From the NCBI GenBank assembly GCA_003255065.1, contig QAOA01001277.1, forward strand, positions 256,345 to 320,344: a DNA stretch of 64,000 nt, read 5' to 3'. Below, piece by piece: positions 50,409-62,145 of this stretch. Position 1 is the stretch's first letter. The number at the start of each line of letters is the position of its first letter. The notes under the pieces were generated by a model, which was given only the letters and a program-made list of their open reading frames with translations, had not been told where the DNA came from and did no database searches. Both the position numbers and the translations under genes were made by a program. The DNA comes from Cercis canadensis (lineage: Eukaryota > Streptophyta > Magnoliopsida > Fabales > Fabaceae).

Positions 50409-52343
50409 ACCAATAAAAATGGAACACGTAGACTTTTGGACCCACCACACCATAAAACCTTCAGCTGTAGGTTTTAGGAAATTGCAGAGCCACCAATTGA
50501 ATAGTTGAAATTAAGAAAGGACCCACAACTTTTCACTTTTGGACCATCTTCTTCAATCTTCTCCTTCTTCTCCGAACTCAATTTTTCCTCTGTAAGGAGC
50601 AATTAGGTTCAGTCTAATAGTTTTTCGTTTTTTCTTTTGAAACAGAAAAATGACGAACTGGTTTAGAGAGAGAGAAAGAGGGGAGGGTAAGCAACTCTAC
50701 AATGCCCAATTCTCACCCTTCTTGCAATCCAAATTAAAATCTTACTACTAATATTCTAAATCACAAATTGAAACAAATCCAAAGATCCGTTCCCGCACCC
50801 CCATCTGTGGAAAATCAAAATCCTTAAATCACCAATCATACTCAACCTAATACCCTTTTTTTTTTCTCTATCCAAAGATATTCATCATTCAAACCCCATA
50901 CTTCTTACAAATTACCTAATTTCCTCACCACTAAACAATTGCACTTGATCATATTAGTATCATGAAAATATACTCAAAATCATCACATGAAGAAACAAAA
51001 TTCAATTCGCTGCCATAAAATTCAAACAAATGAACACACAAGAAAATGAAAATACTCAGTTACTTGCTCATTACCTTCTTTAACAGTTTTTCCAACTTTG
51101 TTCTTTTTCCAATTGTATCCATCTTTCTTAACCATCTTACACGAAGAATAAGGCGGGCAAAATGAGCCAAACCCAATGGGTTGGCCCGTTTTAGAAAAAA
51201 AAAAAAAAGGGGCTAAGTTCTAAAAATTTCAGCATGAATAGAATTGACTAACTTTTTTTTTTTTAGATTAGACCAAATCATATTAGTAAGTGTTATTTTG
51301 AAGTATGCACTATTATAATTTGTTTAATTGCTTATACATTTTTATTTTAAATATACAGTTACATGTAATTTTTTTAATACATCTTTAATTCTTTATTTTA
51401 GTTTTATTTATTACTTTTATGCATATTTTTTTTTGTTCAATTAGGTTCATTAAATATTTAGCCTAAAATAGCCAAAATCACTAAAAAAAAAAAAAGTTCA
51501 AATTCTTATTAGTTTTTAGTCTAATTATAAATAAAAAAAATTCAAAAAAAAAAGAAAAAAAAAAGTGAGTTGACCCATTTAACCGGTGGCCCATGTAAGG
51601 TTAGGCTAGACCAACACTTTGCTAGCTCGAATAAAACTAGGTCAAGTCAGGCCGTTTGCCAACTCTCGTCAAGAGAATGACTAAAGACAATTTTAACATT
51701 TAGTGCTTTCCACTCCCTTTGTTGCGTCTAATTTGGAATTGTTACATTTAGTTCAAAATTCTATTGCTTGGTGAATTTCTGCCTCAAAAAGAAGGTTAAT
51801 GGACTAAAATAATAATGTTTTTTTTTAAATTATTTATGCAAAAGGACTGTTTTGAAACTATTTATCTAAATGAAGTTGTTTTAATTAAAATATAATAGGG
51901 CAACACGGCAAAAAAGTCCTGCCATATTGCAAGTAGAGGGGAAAAAAAAAATTGCCCCTCTTTCTCCCAACTCTCTCTCTCTCTCTCACAATCCTCTTTT
52001 TCTCTTACTCGTTTTGTTTCTCTCCCACATCTTTTTTTCTCTCTCTTGTACCTCTTTCTCTTTCTTTTTCTCTGTTTTGTTTCTCTCTCCATCATCTTTT
52101 TTTCCTCTCTCTCTCTCAGTCCTCTTTTTGTTTTAGACTGATTTCACCCTTGGCAGCGATTCCACTATTTAGAGATAGAAGGATTCTAGGATTATGCTGT
52201 TTTGCCAAATAGCTAGACTGGCTTTGTCATTTTTTTCTTCAATTTTTTATTCAGAACAACACCATTTTAATAAATTGTTTGTAAATTGCCCCAAATACAA
52301 TTTTTTGGATCAATAAGCCCAAAATAATAATACAATATTACAG
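50409..52343. other. Intergenic; low-complexity tracts
   Basis: No gene is supported. An ATG at 50650 opens a short frame (MTNWFRERERGEG) that meets a donor-like 'ggtaagc', which could be a lone first exon, but nothing continues it. A C/T-rich tract at 51955-52135 with many 'ctctctctc' runs produces false open frames on both strands. Several A or T runs lie at 51190-51560. Confidence 0.4.
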
Positions 52344-52587
52344 CTATGCTATAAGAACGAAGCATTCATGGGGTTTGTTCCGCCGAAGAACTAAGCTTCT
52401 TTGTCGCAAGTGTGGCAACTATATTGGAAATGCGCATAGTGGTTACACTTCATCGTTGCCTCTTGTGTCAGATGGACTAGAATCTACCTCAGCCACTGAA
52501 GGACCCAGTCATACAAAATATGACATTCGCATCCGTGCCTTACAGCCTTCATCTTCTGAAGAATCTGGGATCCCCGTTTTTGTTTGA
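52344..52587 (+). pseudogene. C-terminal exon of an At4g08330-like (zinc-ribbon-type) protein
   Basis: After a splice-acceptor-like 'atattacag' the frame reads 'HSWGLFRRRTKLLCRKCGNY', continues 'IGNAH', and near the end 'YDIRIRALQPSSSEESG', stopping at 52585-52587. This fits the C-terminal half of the plant family typified by Arabidopsis At4g08330 (uncharacterised, predicted chloroplastic), with its 'KTKLLCRKCG..IG' and 'IKIRALQP' blocks. The N-terminal exon is not found upstream. A matching N-terminal piece lies on the opposite strand at 54851-54915, so the gene is broken up here. The function of the family is unknown to me. Confidence 0.55.
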
Positions 52588-54663
52588 AATACCTGGTTAA
52601 GGTTATACTCTGTTCCATCGTGATACTCCATAGTAACAAACAGCGACAATGTAGTTAGAGGATTCATTGAGAGTTCATTAATATATCTAAAGTTCTGATG
52701 TTGTAAGTGTTTTCTATTCCTCCTTTATAAAAAAAAAAAAATGACTAATACCTGTATATAAGAGTTGCAAGGATTAAATTTGAAAATTGATGATGCCTAT
52801 TTTAGACCAGCACGCGGACCTGAGAACACAATGCATCTGTCGTGGGCCTACAAACAAAGAAGAGTTAGGAAGTGGGTGTATGACCCGAGCTCCGATGCTT
52901 AAGTTAATTATGTCTGAGCTAATAAAAATGTTTTATTGAGTTGTTGCGAAAAGTCCTCATACCTTTCCTGGAGGGAGTCTTTATACATGAGCCTAGAGGA
53001 TATGAGAGACATATACCAGTTTGTTGGTATGAGCCTCTGGCTGGATGAGTCTGGTAATATTGGGTCAGATATTGAATATCTACAAAAACTAATAAAAAGA
53101 GTGGGATTTGGTCCAAGTTAGTTAATTGAGAAAATTTTCCTGGCAAATATTTATGGATATTAGGGGAAAACAGAGTTGTTCATTTGTGAGAATTAATTGG
53201 TAAATTCATTATTGGATTAATGAGATGTATAAAGGATGTAAGCATCAAATTTGCTTTTGTGGTAGTGTTTACAAGGCAATTTTAACTGAGAGAATGGAAA
53301 GACGATTTAGAAGCACAAGTCTTAAGATTAGGCAAGACTAAAACCGGGAATAGAATAAGTAGTCTGTATAGTTAAGATTGAGGGGCCAAGAGATGTCAGC
53401 AAATGAGTGTTTCAATCATCTTGGTTGACAAGTATGGCTAAGTACAAGGGAAGATTGAAGGACATGTATACTACAGAATTAGGATTAGCTACGACGAAAT
53501 AGACATTGAAGGATGCTTGTTCAAGGTTGAAATTACAATTNTAGTTATGTCTGAGCTAGTAAAGATGTTCTATTGAGTTGTTACGAAAAGTCCTCATACC
53601 TGTCCTAGAGGGGGTCTTTATACATGAGCCTAGAGGATATGAGAGGCATATACCAGTTTGTTGGTATGAGCCTCTGGCTGGATGAGTCTGATGATATTGG
53701 GTTAGATATTGAATATCTACAAAAACTAATAAAAAGAGTGGGATTTGGGCTAAGTTAGTTAATTGAGAAAATTTTCCTGGCAAATATTTATGGATATTAG
53801 GGGAAAACAGAGTTTTTCATTTGTGAGAATTAATTGGTAAATTCATTATTGGATTAATGAGATGTATAAAGGATGTTAGCATCAAATTTGCTTTTGTGGT
53901 AGTGTTTACAAGGCAATTTTAACTGAGAGAATGGAAAGACGATTTAGAAGCACAAGTCTTAAGATTAGGCGAGACTAAAACCGGGAATAGAATAAGTAGT
54001 CTGTATAGTTAAGATTGAGGGGCCAAGAGATGTCAGCAAATGAGTGTTTCAATCATCTTGGTTGACAAGTATGGCTAAGTACAAGGGAAGATTGAAGGAC
54101 ATGTATACTACAGAATTAGGATTAGCTACGACGAAATAGACATTGAAGGATGCTTGTTCAAGGTTGAAATTACAATTTTGCCGATTGCTGTGTGTCCCAC
54201 TATTAGGCATTATCCATTTGGAACTTAGAAGACAAGTTTTGTAAGTATCAGGGTCATATGAATGAAAATCAGCAAAGAAAACTAGAAAGGTCACCGGCAG
54301 GTAAAAATAGCATATACTCAATGGATATAGTGATAAACGAACTACAAATTATTTTAATGAAAACTAGTTCAGCACGACAACCATTGTGGAAACTCTTAAC
54401 TGAACAAACTTAAAAGCAACAAAACCCAACTACGCAAAAGGTGCAGCAGAAAAATCATAAGTCAAGATAAGAAGCATAGGTTCAATTCAAACGAAAAATC
54501 TTGCTCTTAAGTCTTAACACACAAAAATTGACGTGAAATGGTCCCAAACTCTCGTATCATGTAGAACGGTCTTTGAAGTTCATAGAAAAGTCTTTTTTTA
54601 TGGGTTTCTGGTATTCTAAAGACCCAAGTTACTTTCTTATCTTATTCCCCTTGTGTACAGGCT
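52588..54663. other. Non-coding; contains N-joined duplication
   Basis: 52588-52740 resembles a 3' untranslated region ending in an A run at 52728-52741. Beyond it, 52907-53540 is repeated as 53542-54176 on either side of the N at 53541. Short open frames here, such as 52936-53121, match nothing I know and are probably chance. Confidence 0.4.
52907..54176. repeat. About 634-bp direct duplication across single N at 53541
   Basis: Both halves run from 'tatgtctgagct' to 'gttgaaattacaatt', with roughly a dozen substitutions. The N marks the exact join. Unmerged overlap, as elsewhere. Confidence 0.85.
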
Positions 54664-54853
54664 TTGGTAACTCAAGTTTCCCCAATAGAGTTTCCTGGCA
54701 CTATCCCACCCTTTTGCTTTTTGGTACTTTTATCTATTGTTAGCACAATATTGAACCCTGTTTCTGCCACCAAAGATTGTAACTTTCCTGCCATCTTTAA
54801 CTTTGGTGACTCAAACTCTGATACTGGTGGCTTGGCAGCTTCTCTTTCAGCAC
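54664..54853 (+). pseudogene. N-terminal fragment of a GDSL esterase/lipase gene
   Basis: The frame reads a hydrophobic signal-peptide-like stretch ('FCFLVLLSIVSTILNPVSA'), then 'CNFPAIFNFGDSNSDTGG' and 'LAASLSAP'. This is block I of plant GDSL esterases with the catalytic Ser in GDSNSDTGG. The frame has no ATG: it opens at TTG after a 'gtgtacag'. Homology stops at about residue 60, where the family would continue 'TPPYGETYF', and the sequence switches to the inverse of an At4g08330-like exon. It lacks the later catalytic Asp and His blocks, so it cannot be an active lipase. Confidence 0.75.
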
Positions 54854-54915
54854 CAATGGATGAGGTGTTCCGGTGCGATGAGGATAAGTTCAGCTCGTAC
54901 CCACAAGTTCCGCAG
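54851..54915 (-). pseudogene. N-terminal exon fragment of an At4g08330-like protein
   Basis: On the minus strand, after a textbook acceptor ('ctttctctttggcag'), the frame reads 'CGTCGYELNLSSSHRNTSSI' followed by Gly-Ala. This is the N-terminal CxxC block of the At4g08330-like family. It ends where GDSL sequence of the other strand begins, with an overlap of a few bases ('agcacca') that may be microhomology at the joint. It faces the C-terminal exon piece at 52344-52587 from the opposite strand. Confidence 0.6.
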
Positions 54916-55178
54916 CTGCCAAAGAGAAAGAAAATAGATATTGAATGTACCACAGTGACCACTAAAAATGCCATTGAAGTCCTTAACATGCCACGTAAGC
55001 GGTTAACAGTGATACATCATCATTCTTGTTACCTGTTAACAGACCTAATTAACGATGAACTATTTTGTTATGGATATCTAATATTTTAAAAACTATTTTG
55101 TAGTTATTAATCTTTTAAAAACTATTTTGTTAAAACTCAAAATCTTTCGAGCACACAAATATAAGTTTACTCAAATAT

Positions 55179-56142
55179 TTATTATAGTACTAAAATCAAA
55201 TCATTCCAATAAAAGACAAGTTAAATCACAGTATGATTAAAAGTTCTAAAATTTTGCACATATCTTTACAGGGCCTTGCTCGTGTCCACAATTCAATTAT
55301 ACCAATGACATAAAAAGGTTTCCCTAACCACGTAACGATGCCCGAGGAACAGCAGGTAAACCGAATTCATCATCAGCCTGTAAGAATCAAAGCAAGCAAT
55401 CAAGGAGAAGACAATGCATGAACTAATCAACTATAATTCAGTTCCCAAACTAAGCTTAATGCAAAAACCCCCTAATTAGTGGTTGAATAGACATTGCTTG
55501 ACCAAAATAAAGAACATAGTTTCTGACATTGATTACAGAACCATGACCCATCTGTATGTAAGGAAGCGACCAACAGCAGCATTTAAGAAAACAGAAAGTT
55601 AAGAAAGCCTATCTAAGGAAACAAGCATTGATAAGGCACATCCTTCAACTTCAAAGATCCCAAAGAAGTTGATGAAGCCAGTACACTAATAGAAATTTAA
55701 GTTACTTATGTAAAAGTCAAATTTCATTGACACGTTGTAGTTGGGACCATGTAGTGAGTTCTACATGTCTTCCAAATGTTATTAGAAGTTAATGAGTGCT
55801 TTAGTAGCATAAAGTTCAGGTCAAAATTAATGAGGGCTTTGACACCGATCTGTTTTAGAAATGGAGTTCAAGTATAGGCTAGGCTTCAGGTCAATAGTTG
55901 AATGATAAAGAAAGCCCATAGATTATGTGCTAAAACAAGCCCAAGGACACTCCTTTCCGCTCACTGATCGAAAACAACTTCAGCCAATTTCAACCCTTCT
56001 CCAGACCTACTTAAACTTCTTCCACTTTGAATAACAATTTTCTGAATTCCAATTCCTACAACCTACGTTTGTCTTTTGCCCTTCATATTCATGCAAAAAA
56101 CAATTTGAATAATCTCGGATGCTATTGGCTGGCAATTCAGCA
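55179..56142. repeat. Segmental duplication, copy A (VPS60 3' region)
   Basis: Matches 63331-64000 with high identity, starting at 'tttattatagtactaaaatc'. No N lies at the boundary, and this copy carries about 330 bases (55768-56098) that copy B lacks, while copy B has a short insertion near 63860. This looks like a genuine duplication rather than an assembly overlap. Confidence 0.8.
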
Positions 56143-59100
56143 GCCTTAATCGTCATCTATTTCTAAACTGCTTTATAAACCGAAGTCCCACCTATCTATA
56201 AGAATTTCTTTCATAGTTATCCAGACTTCCCCAAAATCTACTAAGCCTAGATTGTTATTATATCAAGGAGATATCTTGCTTTCTTCACATTCTATAATCA
56301 AGATTGGCGTTAAATATCCACCAATGTTCCTCTATCCATCATGTTAAATTAAAATCTTTTCAAAAACTTATCATTAATCATTTCATGCTCTTACTGCAGC
56401 AGTAAGTCAATATATTTTCATCACAAACTGGGTCTCTAACCAGTATAATATGCCTGGACAAAGTTGCAGCCAGATAAGGCCTAAAGAAAGCCACGAGTCA
56501 CCAGTTTTAACACCAGAATATTTGCAACTCTTTTAAGAACCTCATTCAATAATACTTATAATCAGTGCTCTATTAAAGAGGGCAAGAAATCATACATGGG
56601 CATTGGATCTGCCAGGTGTTCCTGTGGGAGCTGAAGGCAAGTTAAGCTCTGCGTCCAAATCAGGTTGATTGTCAGGTTGGAGGTATGAAGGAACCCCATC
56701 AGCTTCAGTCTCATTTCCCATGTCTAATTCCAGCGCGTCAAGCTCTGGTCAACAATAAATTCAATACATATAAATAAACGGAAAAACATAAGTTGAGATA
56801 CTAACGAAGAGTGAAAGGAAAAAAAGTACTCTCCCTTAAATGCAATGAAAAATAATATTGTGTAAAATTGTGCATCCATGCTATCAAATGCAGCTGATGA
56901 CTACACAAGCTGAAAATATTTTGAAACACATACTGATGATTGACGTACATCAAAACAGTATAACCATGAAAAGAAAATAGTTGAGCATCATATTGCCCTC
57001 ATCTTAAAAGGCCAAATTTCTTGGCTTACCACCAATGAGTTCATCTTCATCAATGTCATCACGCACATTGTATCTTCTACCCAAGGTCTCTTGGATTTCA
57101 TTACTTACATCCATCAAGTCCATCATCTCAACCACATAAACAATTAAGACCAAAAGTTCTTAATATTAGCCAGATAGAAGATATAAGAGAAAAGGGAAGA
57201 CAGTACAGACATCAATGTCTTGTATCTTAACAGTTTTCATCATTCCCTTCAATTCCCTGTTGGCAGACTTCAAAGCTGTCATCTGGAAAGAGCAGATGAA
57301 AGAAAAAACACACAAGAAAATTATACCACTCAGTCATATTCTATATATTTCAAACAAAATATGCTTCCGATGCATCCAGTTTCTCAAAACCTACATATCA
57401 GAAAATTCTATGCATAAGTTAATCATATGTCTATAAAGAGACCCCTCCGTAATGACAAATGGCTCGTCCCATACCTCTCATGAGGTAAGCAGCTGGTTCC
57501 AAACATGGTACAGATAAAGCTCTGCCTTGTACCAAGCCCCTTAAAGCGCTAACAAGAGAAATGAATGTTTTAAAGTGAATATGGGTACCCCAGTCAACCA
57601 CATTAATATAACATATAATAGTCATCTTCAAATTTTTAGAAACTTACAATAATTAAAAGCATCAAAAGAATTTATGTTCTAGAATCAAGATTAACTCCAC
57701 ATGACAAACCATAAAACAGGATCCACAAAAAGTAATAGTTTTCCCCTCTCAATGACCTAAAACAGAGCTGCAAAATTCCCACCCATCTTATACCCAGCTT
57801 TAAGCCAGGAGGGGCAGCTTTGCTGTAGATGATTTAATGAGCCCTTCAGCAACTTTTAACTATATATTTTTTCTATTCTATTTTGAGTTAAAGCATTCAG
57901 ATATCCTTTCCTTACAGATCAAGGCAGTATGATATATGGGTATGGGGAGAAAAAAGAGTTCAACATTAAGCTTATGAAGAAACTATAAGCTATTTGGGAC
58001 ATACAGTTTGTTGAACATCTTTAATACCCTCAGCAGCAAATGCAACTTGATCAAGATTGAATGTCTGATTATACAGCATGTCACGCTCCCCTTCATACCT
58101 GTCCAGAAGTTGTGCGTTGGCATATGAAAACACACTTCTAAATTGTTCATTTAGCTAAGCACATAAATATTGAAAAGAAAGACCCAATGCTACTATTCAT
58201 TACCAATATCAATAGGACAAACATCTATGAGCTATACACTTTAGTTTTAGCCTTGCCAAAATATAACAATCACATGAATCCAAGGAAGTAAAATGAGTTT
58301 TTTCCAAATTATCCTACAGGTTTATAAAAGGAGCTAACAAAATGATGTGGCCTACAGGAAAGAAAATGAAAGGATATGTAGTGAGGTTGTCAAATATAAA
58401 TATAAAATGACATTATAACCAAATGAAATGAAACACGATATAACTTTATATTATGGAGGGAAAAAGAACTTCATTAAATAACTGCAAGATACTCATATAT
58501 ATGAACATAATGGATTGTAAAATTCTGATGTAAAACATCACAGTAGAACTCATAAGCATCATATTCATATAGTCATATAGCATATCCAGTTGATGCAGAC
58601 AATTAAAGTGGTATATGAAGATATAAACCCCTTTGGAAATTCAAAGCTCCTACTAAAGTCAATCATTCATTTCAACTGCAGCAATTAATAGGATAGATAC
58701 TAATGATGCCTTGCAGGTTCATAAATTGCATAAGGGTCTCTCTCCTAATATGTATGCTATGTGTGGTTCTAGCTTGCATAAAAATCTTTCCTTAGACTTG
58801 ACACATCACTTTGCATGTAAAGATTCATGTGGAATATCCAGCTCAGTTAAATTTGAAGCTAAGCTGAGTGACATAAGGCCACACTTCTGATCAAACTCAT
58901 ATGTCTTTAAACCAAAAACTACCCCGTTCTTCTGTATGCCAACATACCAAAACCTTACATTATATTTTCATCTTTGACCTATAACTTCTGCTTATTCCTC
59001 CGCAATTTGCTGATAAAACTGCAACGAGGGCAATACAAAACCAAATAATAAGGAAATACAAAACAAAGTAGTAAGGAACTTACATTCGCTTTTACTTAAG

Positions 59101-59235
59101 AACTCTCATGGCTCTAGCTTTAACAGTTTCCTGCGCAGGACCAGGTCTTGTTTTCTTGATCTGTTCTTTATATCAACTAAGTTCAGCATCAAGCTTCTTA
59201 ATCTTATCCTCCACTGTGTCACCTCTTTTGTTAAT
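55324..59235 (-). pseudogene. VPS60 (CHMP5-like ESCRT-III accessory) pseudogene
   Basis: Exon remnants: 59084-59235, 58005-58098, 57211-57282, about 57030-57132, 56596-56744, 55324-55377. They encode 'INKRGDTVEDKIKKLDAELS', 'YEGERDMLYNQTFNLDQVAF', 'MTALKSANRELKGMMKTVKI', 'GVPSYLQPDNQPDLDAELNL' and the terminal 'ADDEFGLPAVPRASLRG'. This is the plant VPS60 order; the intact protein is an ESCRT-III-related subunit acting with LIP5/SKD1 in endosomal sorting. Breaks: no first exon ('MRRVFG...') is found upstream, in-frame TGA (59173-59175) and TAA (59092-59094) codons interrupt the first remaining exon, and the fourth exon has lost its acceptor and about four codons. Later exons keep frame and splice sites, so decay is recent or only the 5' part is affected. 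It lies 0.6 kb from the CDC20-like gene, same strand. Confidence 0.82.
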
Positions 59236-59861
59236 CTGGAAAGTATAACATACTTTAGGAATAAATAACTGGATTGATCAATGTGTTCAGCAACTCAAGC
59301 AATAGACAAAAATATCAGAAGATAACAGGATTGTAAGTAAGTAAATATATAAAAATAAACCATGAAAAAATTTGTACAAAAAATTATATTAAAACAACAA
59401 CAGGCTTTTGAAATTCAAGCACCATGACTGAATCAATAACGTAGAAATGTGGAATGCCTCATTATTTCTCTTACATCATAGAGCAGTTAATTTGCTTCTT
59501 CAAACGGGGCAACAAAACCAAGAAACAAATGGGAGTAAAAACTACATCAATTGGTTGCTAAAAGCATAACCAGGATTCCACGGAAAAGGGACATAACAAA
59601 CATTCTGTTCTGTATAGTATCTGTCATTTTATGTTGAACATCAGGCTGAAAGCATCCCTGTGTCACAATGTGGAAAAGAATAAAAAAAAAATAGCTTGCT
59701 CATACCTTGCTTGCAAAATATATGGTTATTACTGCATCTTTTCACTTGCAATACCTGAAAAGAAGAGAATCACAAATCGGATAGGTTATACCGTAACCAA
59801 TTAAGACATTTGACATGTATATACCGCAAATTTAGATGTCAAAGAGAATAAAAGAAAAGTA

Positions 59862-61091
59862 TCACCGAATGGAGCTGAAAGTAGAAAAGGGCTCAGATTT
59901 ATAATTAGGAACTTGAGGTCGTCCCTTATACATGCTCCAAATCATTAATTTCTCATCTTCTACCTCTGGTGCAGATTCCCCTGACGCAGATGCCAGAAAG
60001 CAACCATCAGGACTACTGGCTATATACAGCACTCTGGAATTATGATGCTCAAATTCTACAATATTCTCCATCAATGGGTATTTCCAGACTACGAGCTGAT
60101 TTCCTGGGACCCCATGAGAGCTGAGCAATTCATCATCTTGACTTTTGGCCCACATCAAAGACAAGACCTCCGAGCCAGTATTCACAGATTTCAAACACTT
60201 GCCGGTGTTAGAAGACCAAAATTTGATGAAACCGTCAAGTCCACCAGACACCACCAAGCCATGTTGAAAGGGGCACCAATCAAGGCCTCTAACTGAACCC
60301 TGGTGATCAGTGAATTTTGTGCAAAATCCAGAAGGTCTGGCTCTATCCCAAATGTAGGCAGTATTATCAGCCCCACCACTAAGCAACCTCTGACCTCCTG
60401 GTGACCATTTAAAACCCAGAACCCCTCCTCGATGACCTGGACCGTAGCTAGCCACAATCCTATTCGAACCAAAATCATAATCGACAATCTTGCCATCATC
60501 CCTCCCTATTGTAAGGGTGTCAGTAATGGTATGATTCCAAGCCAAAGAGCCAGTTTTACCTTGGCCAATCCCAGTGGAGGTTAGCTTCCGCTCAGCTGAT
60601 ACATCCCATAACAGAACCTCTCCATTGTACTCGCTAATAGCTATCCGTTCACCATCTGAAGCCCATTTGACACCAGTAATGGGTCCTTCTGCTTCAATTG
60701 TGACTATCTTAGAACAAGTTTTGGAATTGAAATCATAGCCATAAAGGGTATCTCCAAATGCAATGGCGATTATATGGTTATTTCCCCAATCCAGTACATG
60801 CAGAGCATCATCAGCCAACAGGTTCGGGGCATCTAAAATCTTCACCGGTTCCGAAGGAAATTGACGTCGACGACTAGAAAGCGACTCAGACTGTTCATCA
60901 CGAACGGGATTAATGGGGGCAGATCGGCGATTGCCAAAGACCAAAATCCGAGAATGATTGAGGCCAAGAGCCGCAGAGAGAAGGCTCTGGTAGCGATTCC
61001 GTGGGGGCAAATACAATTCCCCCTTGTGGGTCATCACCGTACGCGCATAGTCCATATCCATGGCTTTGCGATTCGGAATGAAGCGGTCCAT
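59862..61091 (-). CDS. CDC20-like activator of the anaphase-promoting complex, intronless
   Basis: A single open frame of 409 residues from the ATG at 61091 (strong context 'gtagccatgg'; the seven codons upstream in frame begin only with GTG). It starts directly with the C-box, MDRFIPNRKAMDMDYA, then 'NHSRILVFGNRRSAP', seven WD40 blades (for example 'GPITGVKWASDGERIAISEY', 'GFKWSPGGQRLLSGGADNTA', 'SRVLYIASSPDGCFLASASG') and a final Ile-Arg, the APC/C-docking IR tail. CDC20 recruits substrates such as cyclins to the APC/C in mitosis. Typical plant CDC20 proteins have about 35-45 residues before the C-box, and many of the genes have introns; this one has neither. The third blade ('TIGRDDGKIVDYDF') is divergent. 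It may be a retrocopy or a fast-evolving paralogue. All key docking motifs survive, so it could be functional. Confidence 0.9.
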   Translation of the reverse strand: MDRFIPNRKAMDMDYARTVMTHKGELYLPPRNRYQSLLSAALGLNHSRILVFGNRRSAPINPVRDEQSESLSSRRRQFPSEPVKILDAPNLLADDALHVLDWGNNHIIAIAFGDTLYGYDFNSKTCSKIVTIEAEGPITGVKWASDGERIAISEYNGEVLLWDVSAERKLTSTGIGQGKTGSLAWNHTITDTLTIGRDDGKIVDYDFGSNRIVASYGPGHRGGVLGFKWSPGGQRLLSGGADNTAYIWDRARPSGFCTKFTDHQGSVRGLDWCPFQHGLVVSGGLDGFIKFWSSNTGKCLKSVNTGSEVLSLMWAKSQDDELLSSHGVPGNQLVVWKYPLMENIVEFEHHNSRVLYIASSPDGCFLASASGESAPEVEDEKLMIWSMYKGRPQVPNYKSEPFSTFSSIR

Positions 61092-61440
61092 GGCTACTAG
61101 AGAGAGAAACACAGAGAATTTGAAAGCGCCGCCAAGAAGCGCGAGGAAGAGGCTGAGCAGAGGAGAAGGACCTCGATAAATCGATGAAAAAGCCTGATAA
61201 GAAGGCTAATAGGGTATCGGTTCCGGTAGCCGGTGACGGAGGTTGAGCGAGATGCAGAGGATTACAGAGAGAAAAAAAGTCTCAAAGAGAAGAAGATAGA
61301 GTGAGAGAGTGAGAATGGAAGAGCATTGCGTTAGGGCTAAGCAATAGTTGTTGGCGCCTGTTATTGCCGCCTCAGTTAGTTAGTTATGATCGGCGGGAAG
61401 AGGGCGGGTATAATGCAGCCGTTAAGTCGGTGGCAAACCC
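61092..61440 (-). promoter_or_regulatory. 5' flank of the CDC20-like gene
   Basis: GC-richer than the surroundings. On the coding strand it is pyrimidine-rich just before the ATG ('tttctctctctagtagcc') and at 61260-61330, which would suit a leader and core promoter. No TATA box is evident. If the gene were a simple retrocopy, this flank would have been recruited locally. Confidence 0.3.
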
Positions 61441-62108
61441 TAATTAAATTAACTTTTAATTTTTTATGTTTAGTTGTCCATTTCATTTCAATTGTACATG
61501 TCTTTTATTAAACCTTCAATAATTAATTAGTGACTGAATTAAAAAAAAATATTTTTTGGCCAAATATTCAATACCACTTGTGGTATTGATACCTCATGTA
61601 TAAATTTAGGCAATTTATTTTATAGGTCTTACATATATTTTATCTAAAATAAATAGTATAAAATCATTTTAGTCGTCATCTTTAAATGTGGTATAGATAT
61701 CACTTGTAGTATTAAATAACTAACCTTATTTTTTGTTAACGGTAATTATATTGTTTCTATTTCCTAGTTACTTGATATTTACATGTTCATACTATTGTCT
61801 TAAACATCATAAAAAAATTAATCATATAATGCCTTGATTTCTTTTTCTTTTTCAACTACTAAAAAATGTATGATAGATAGACTGTTTTAACCCAAAGTAG
61901 AAAGCACCGTATATAGTTGATGCATGCCGACTAATAATCATTACAAAAATTCGAACCAAAAACATTTTCTTTAACACAGTATAATGCCATGATTTAGAAT
62001 AAGATAAAGTAATTAGAATTACATGTTTTTATCTTAATATTCATTTTCTCTAAAAAAAAATAATAATTATGTCAATCCAATTTCATTTTTAATAAAATGT
62101 AACATTAA

Positions 62109-62145
<37 letters not shown>

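Noticed and set aside
51927-52212. Open frames on both strands in a C/T-rich tract
   Set aside because: They arise from 'ctctctctc' low complexity, overlap on both strands and give Ser/Leu/Phe or Arg/Lys/Glu repeats without any domain.
52936-53121. Open frame with 'QFVGMSLWLDESGN'
   Set aside because: Short, inside an N-joined duplicate, no recognisable family, and the second copy (53554-53757) does not conserve it well.
57440-57545. GC-richer block inside a VPS60 intron with an open minus-strand frame
   Set aside because: Could be an inserted repeat, but no ends or family could be recognised; the frame is too short to claim.
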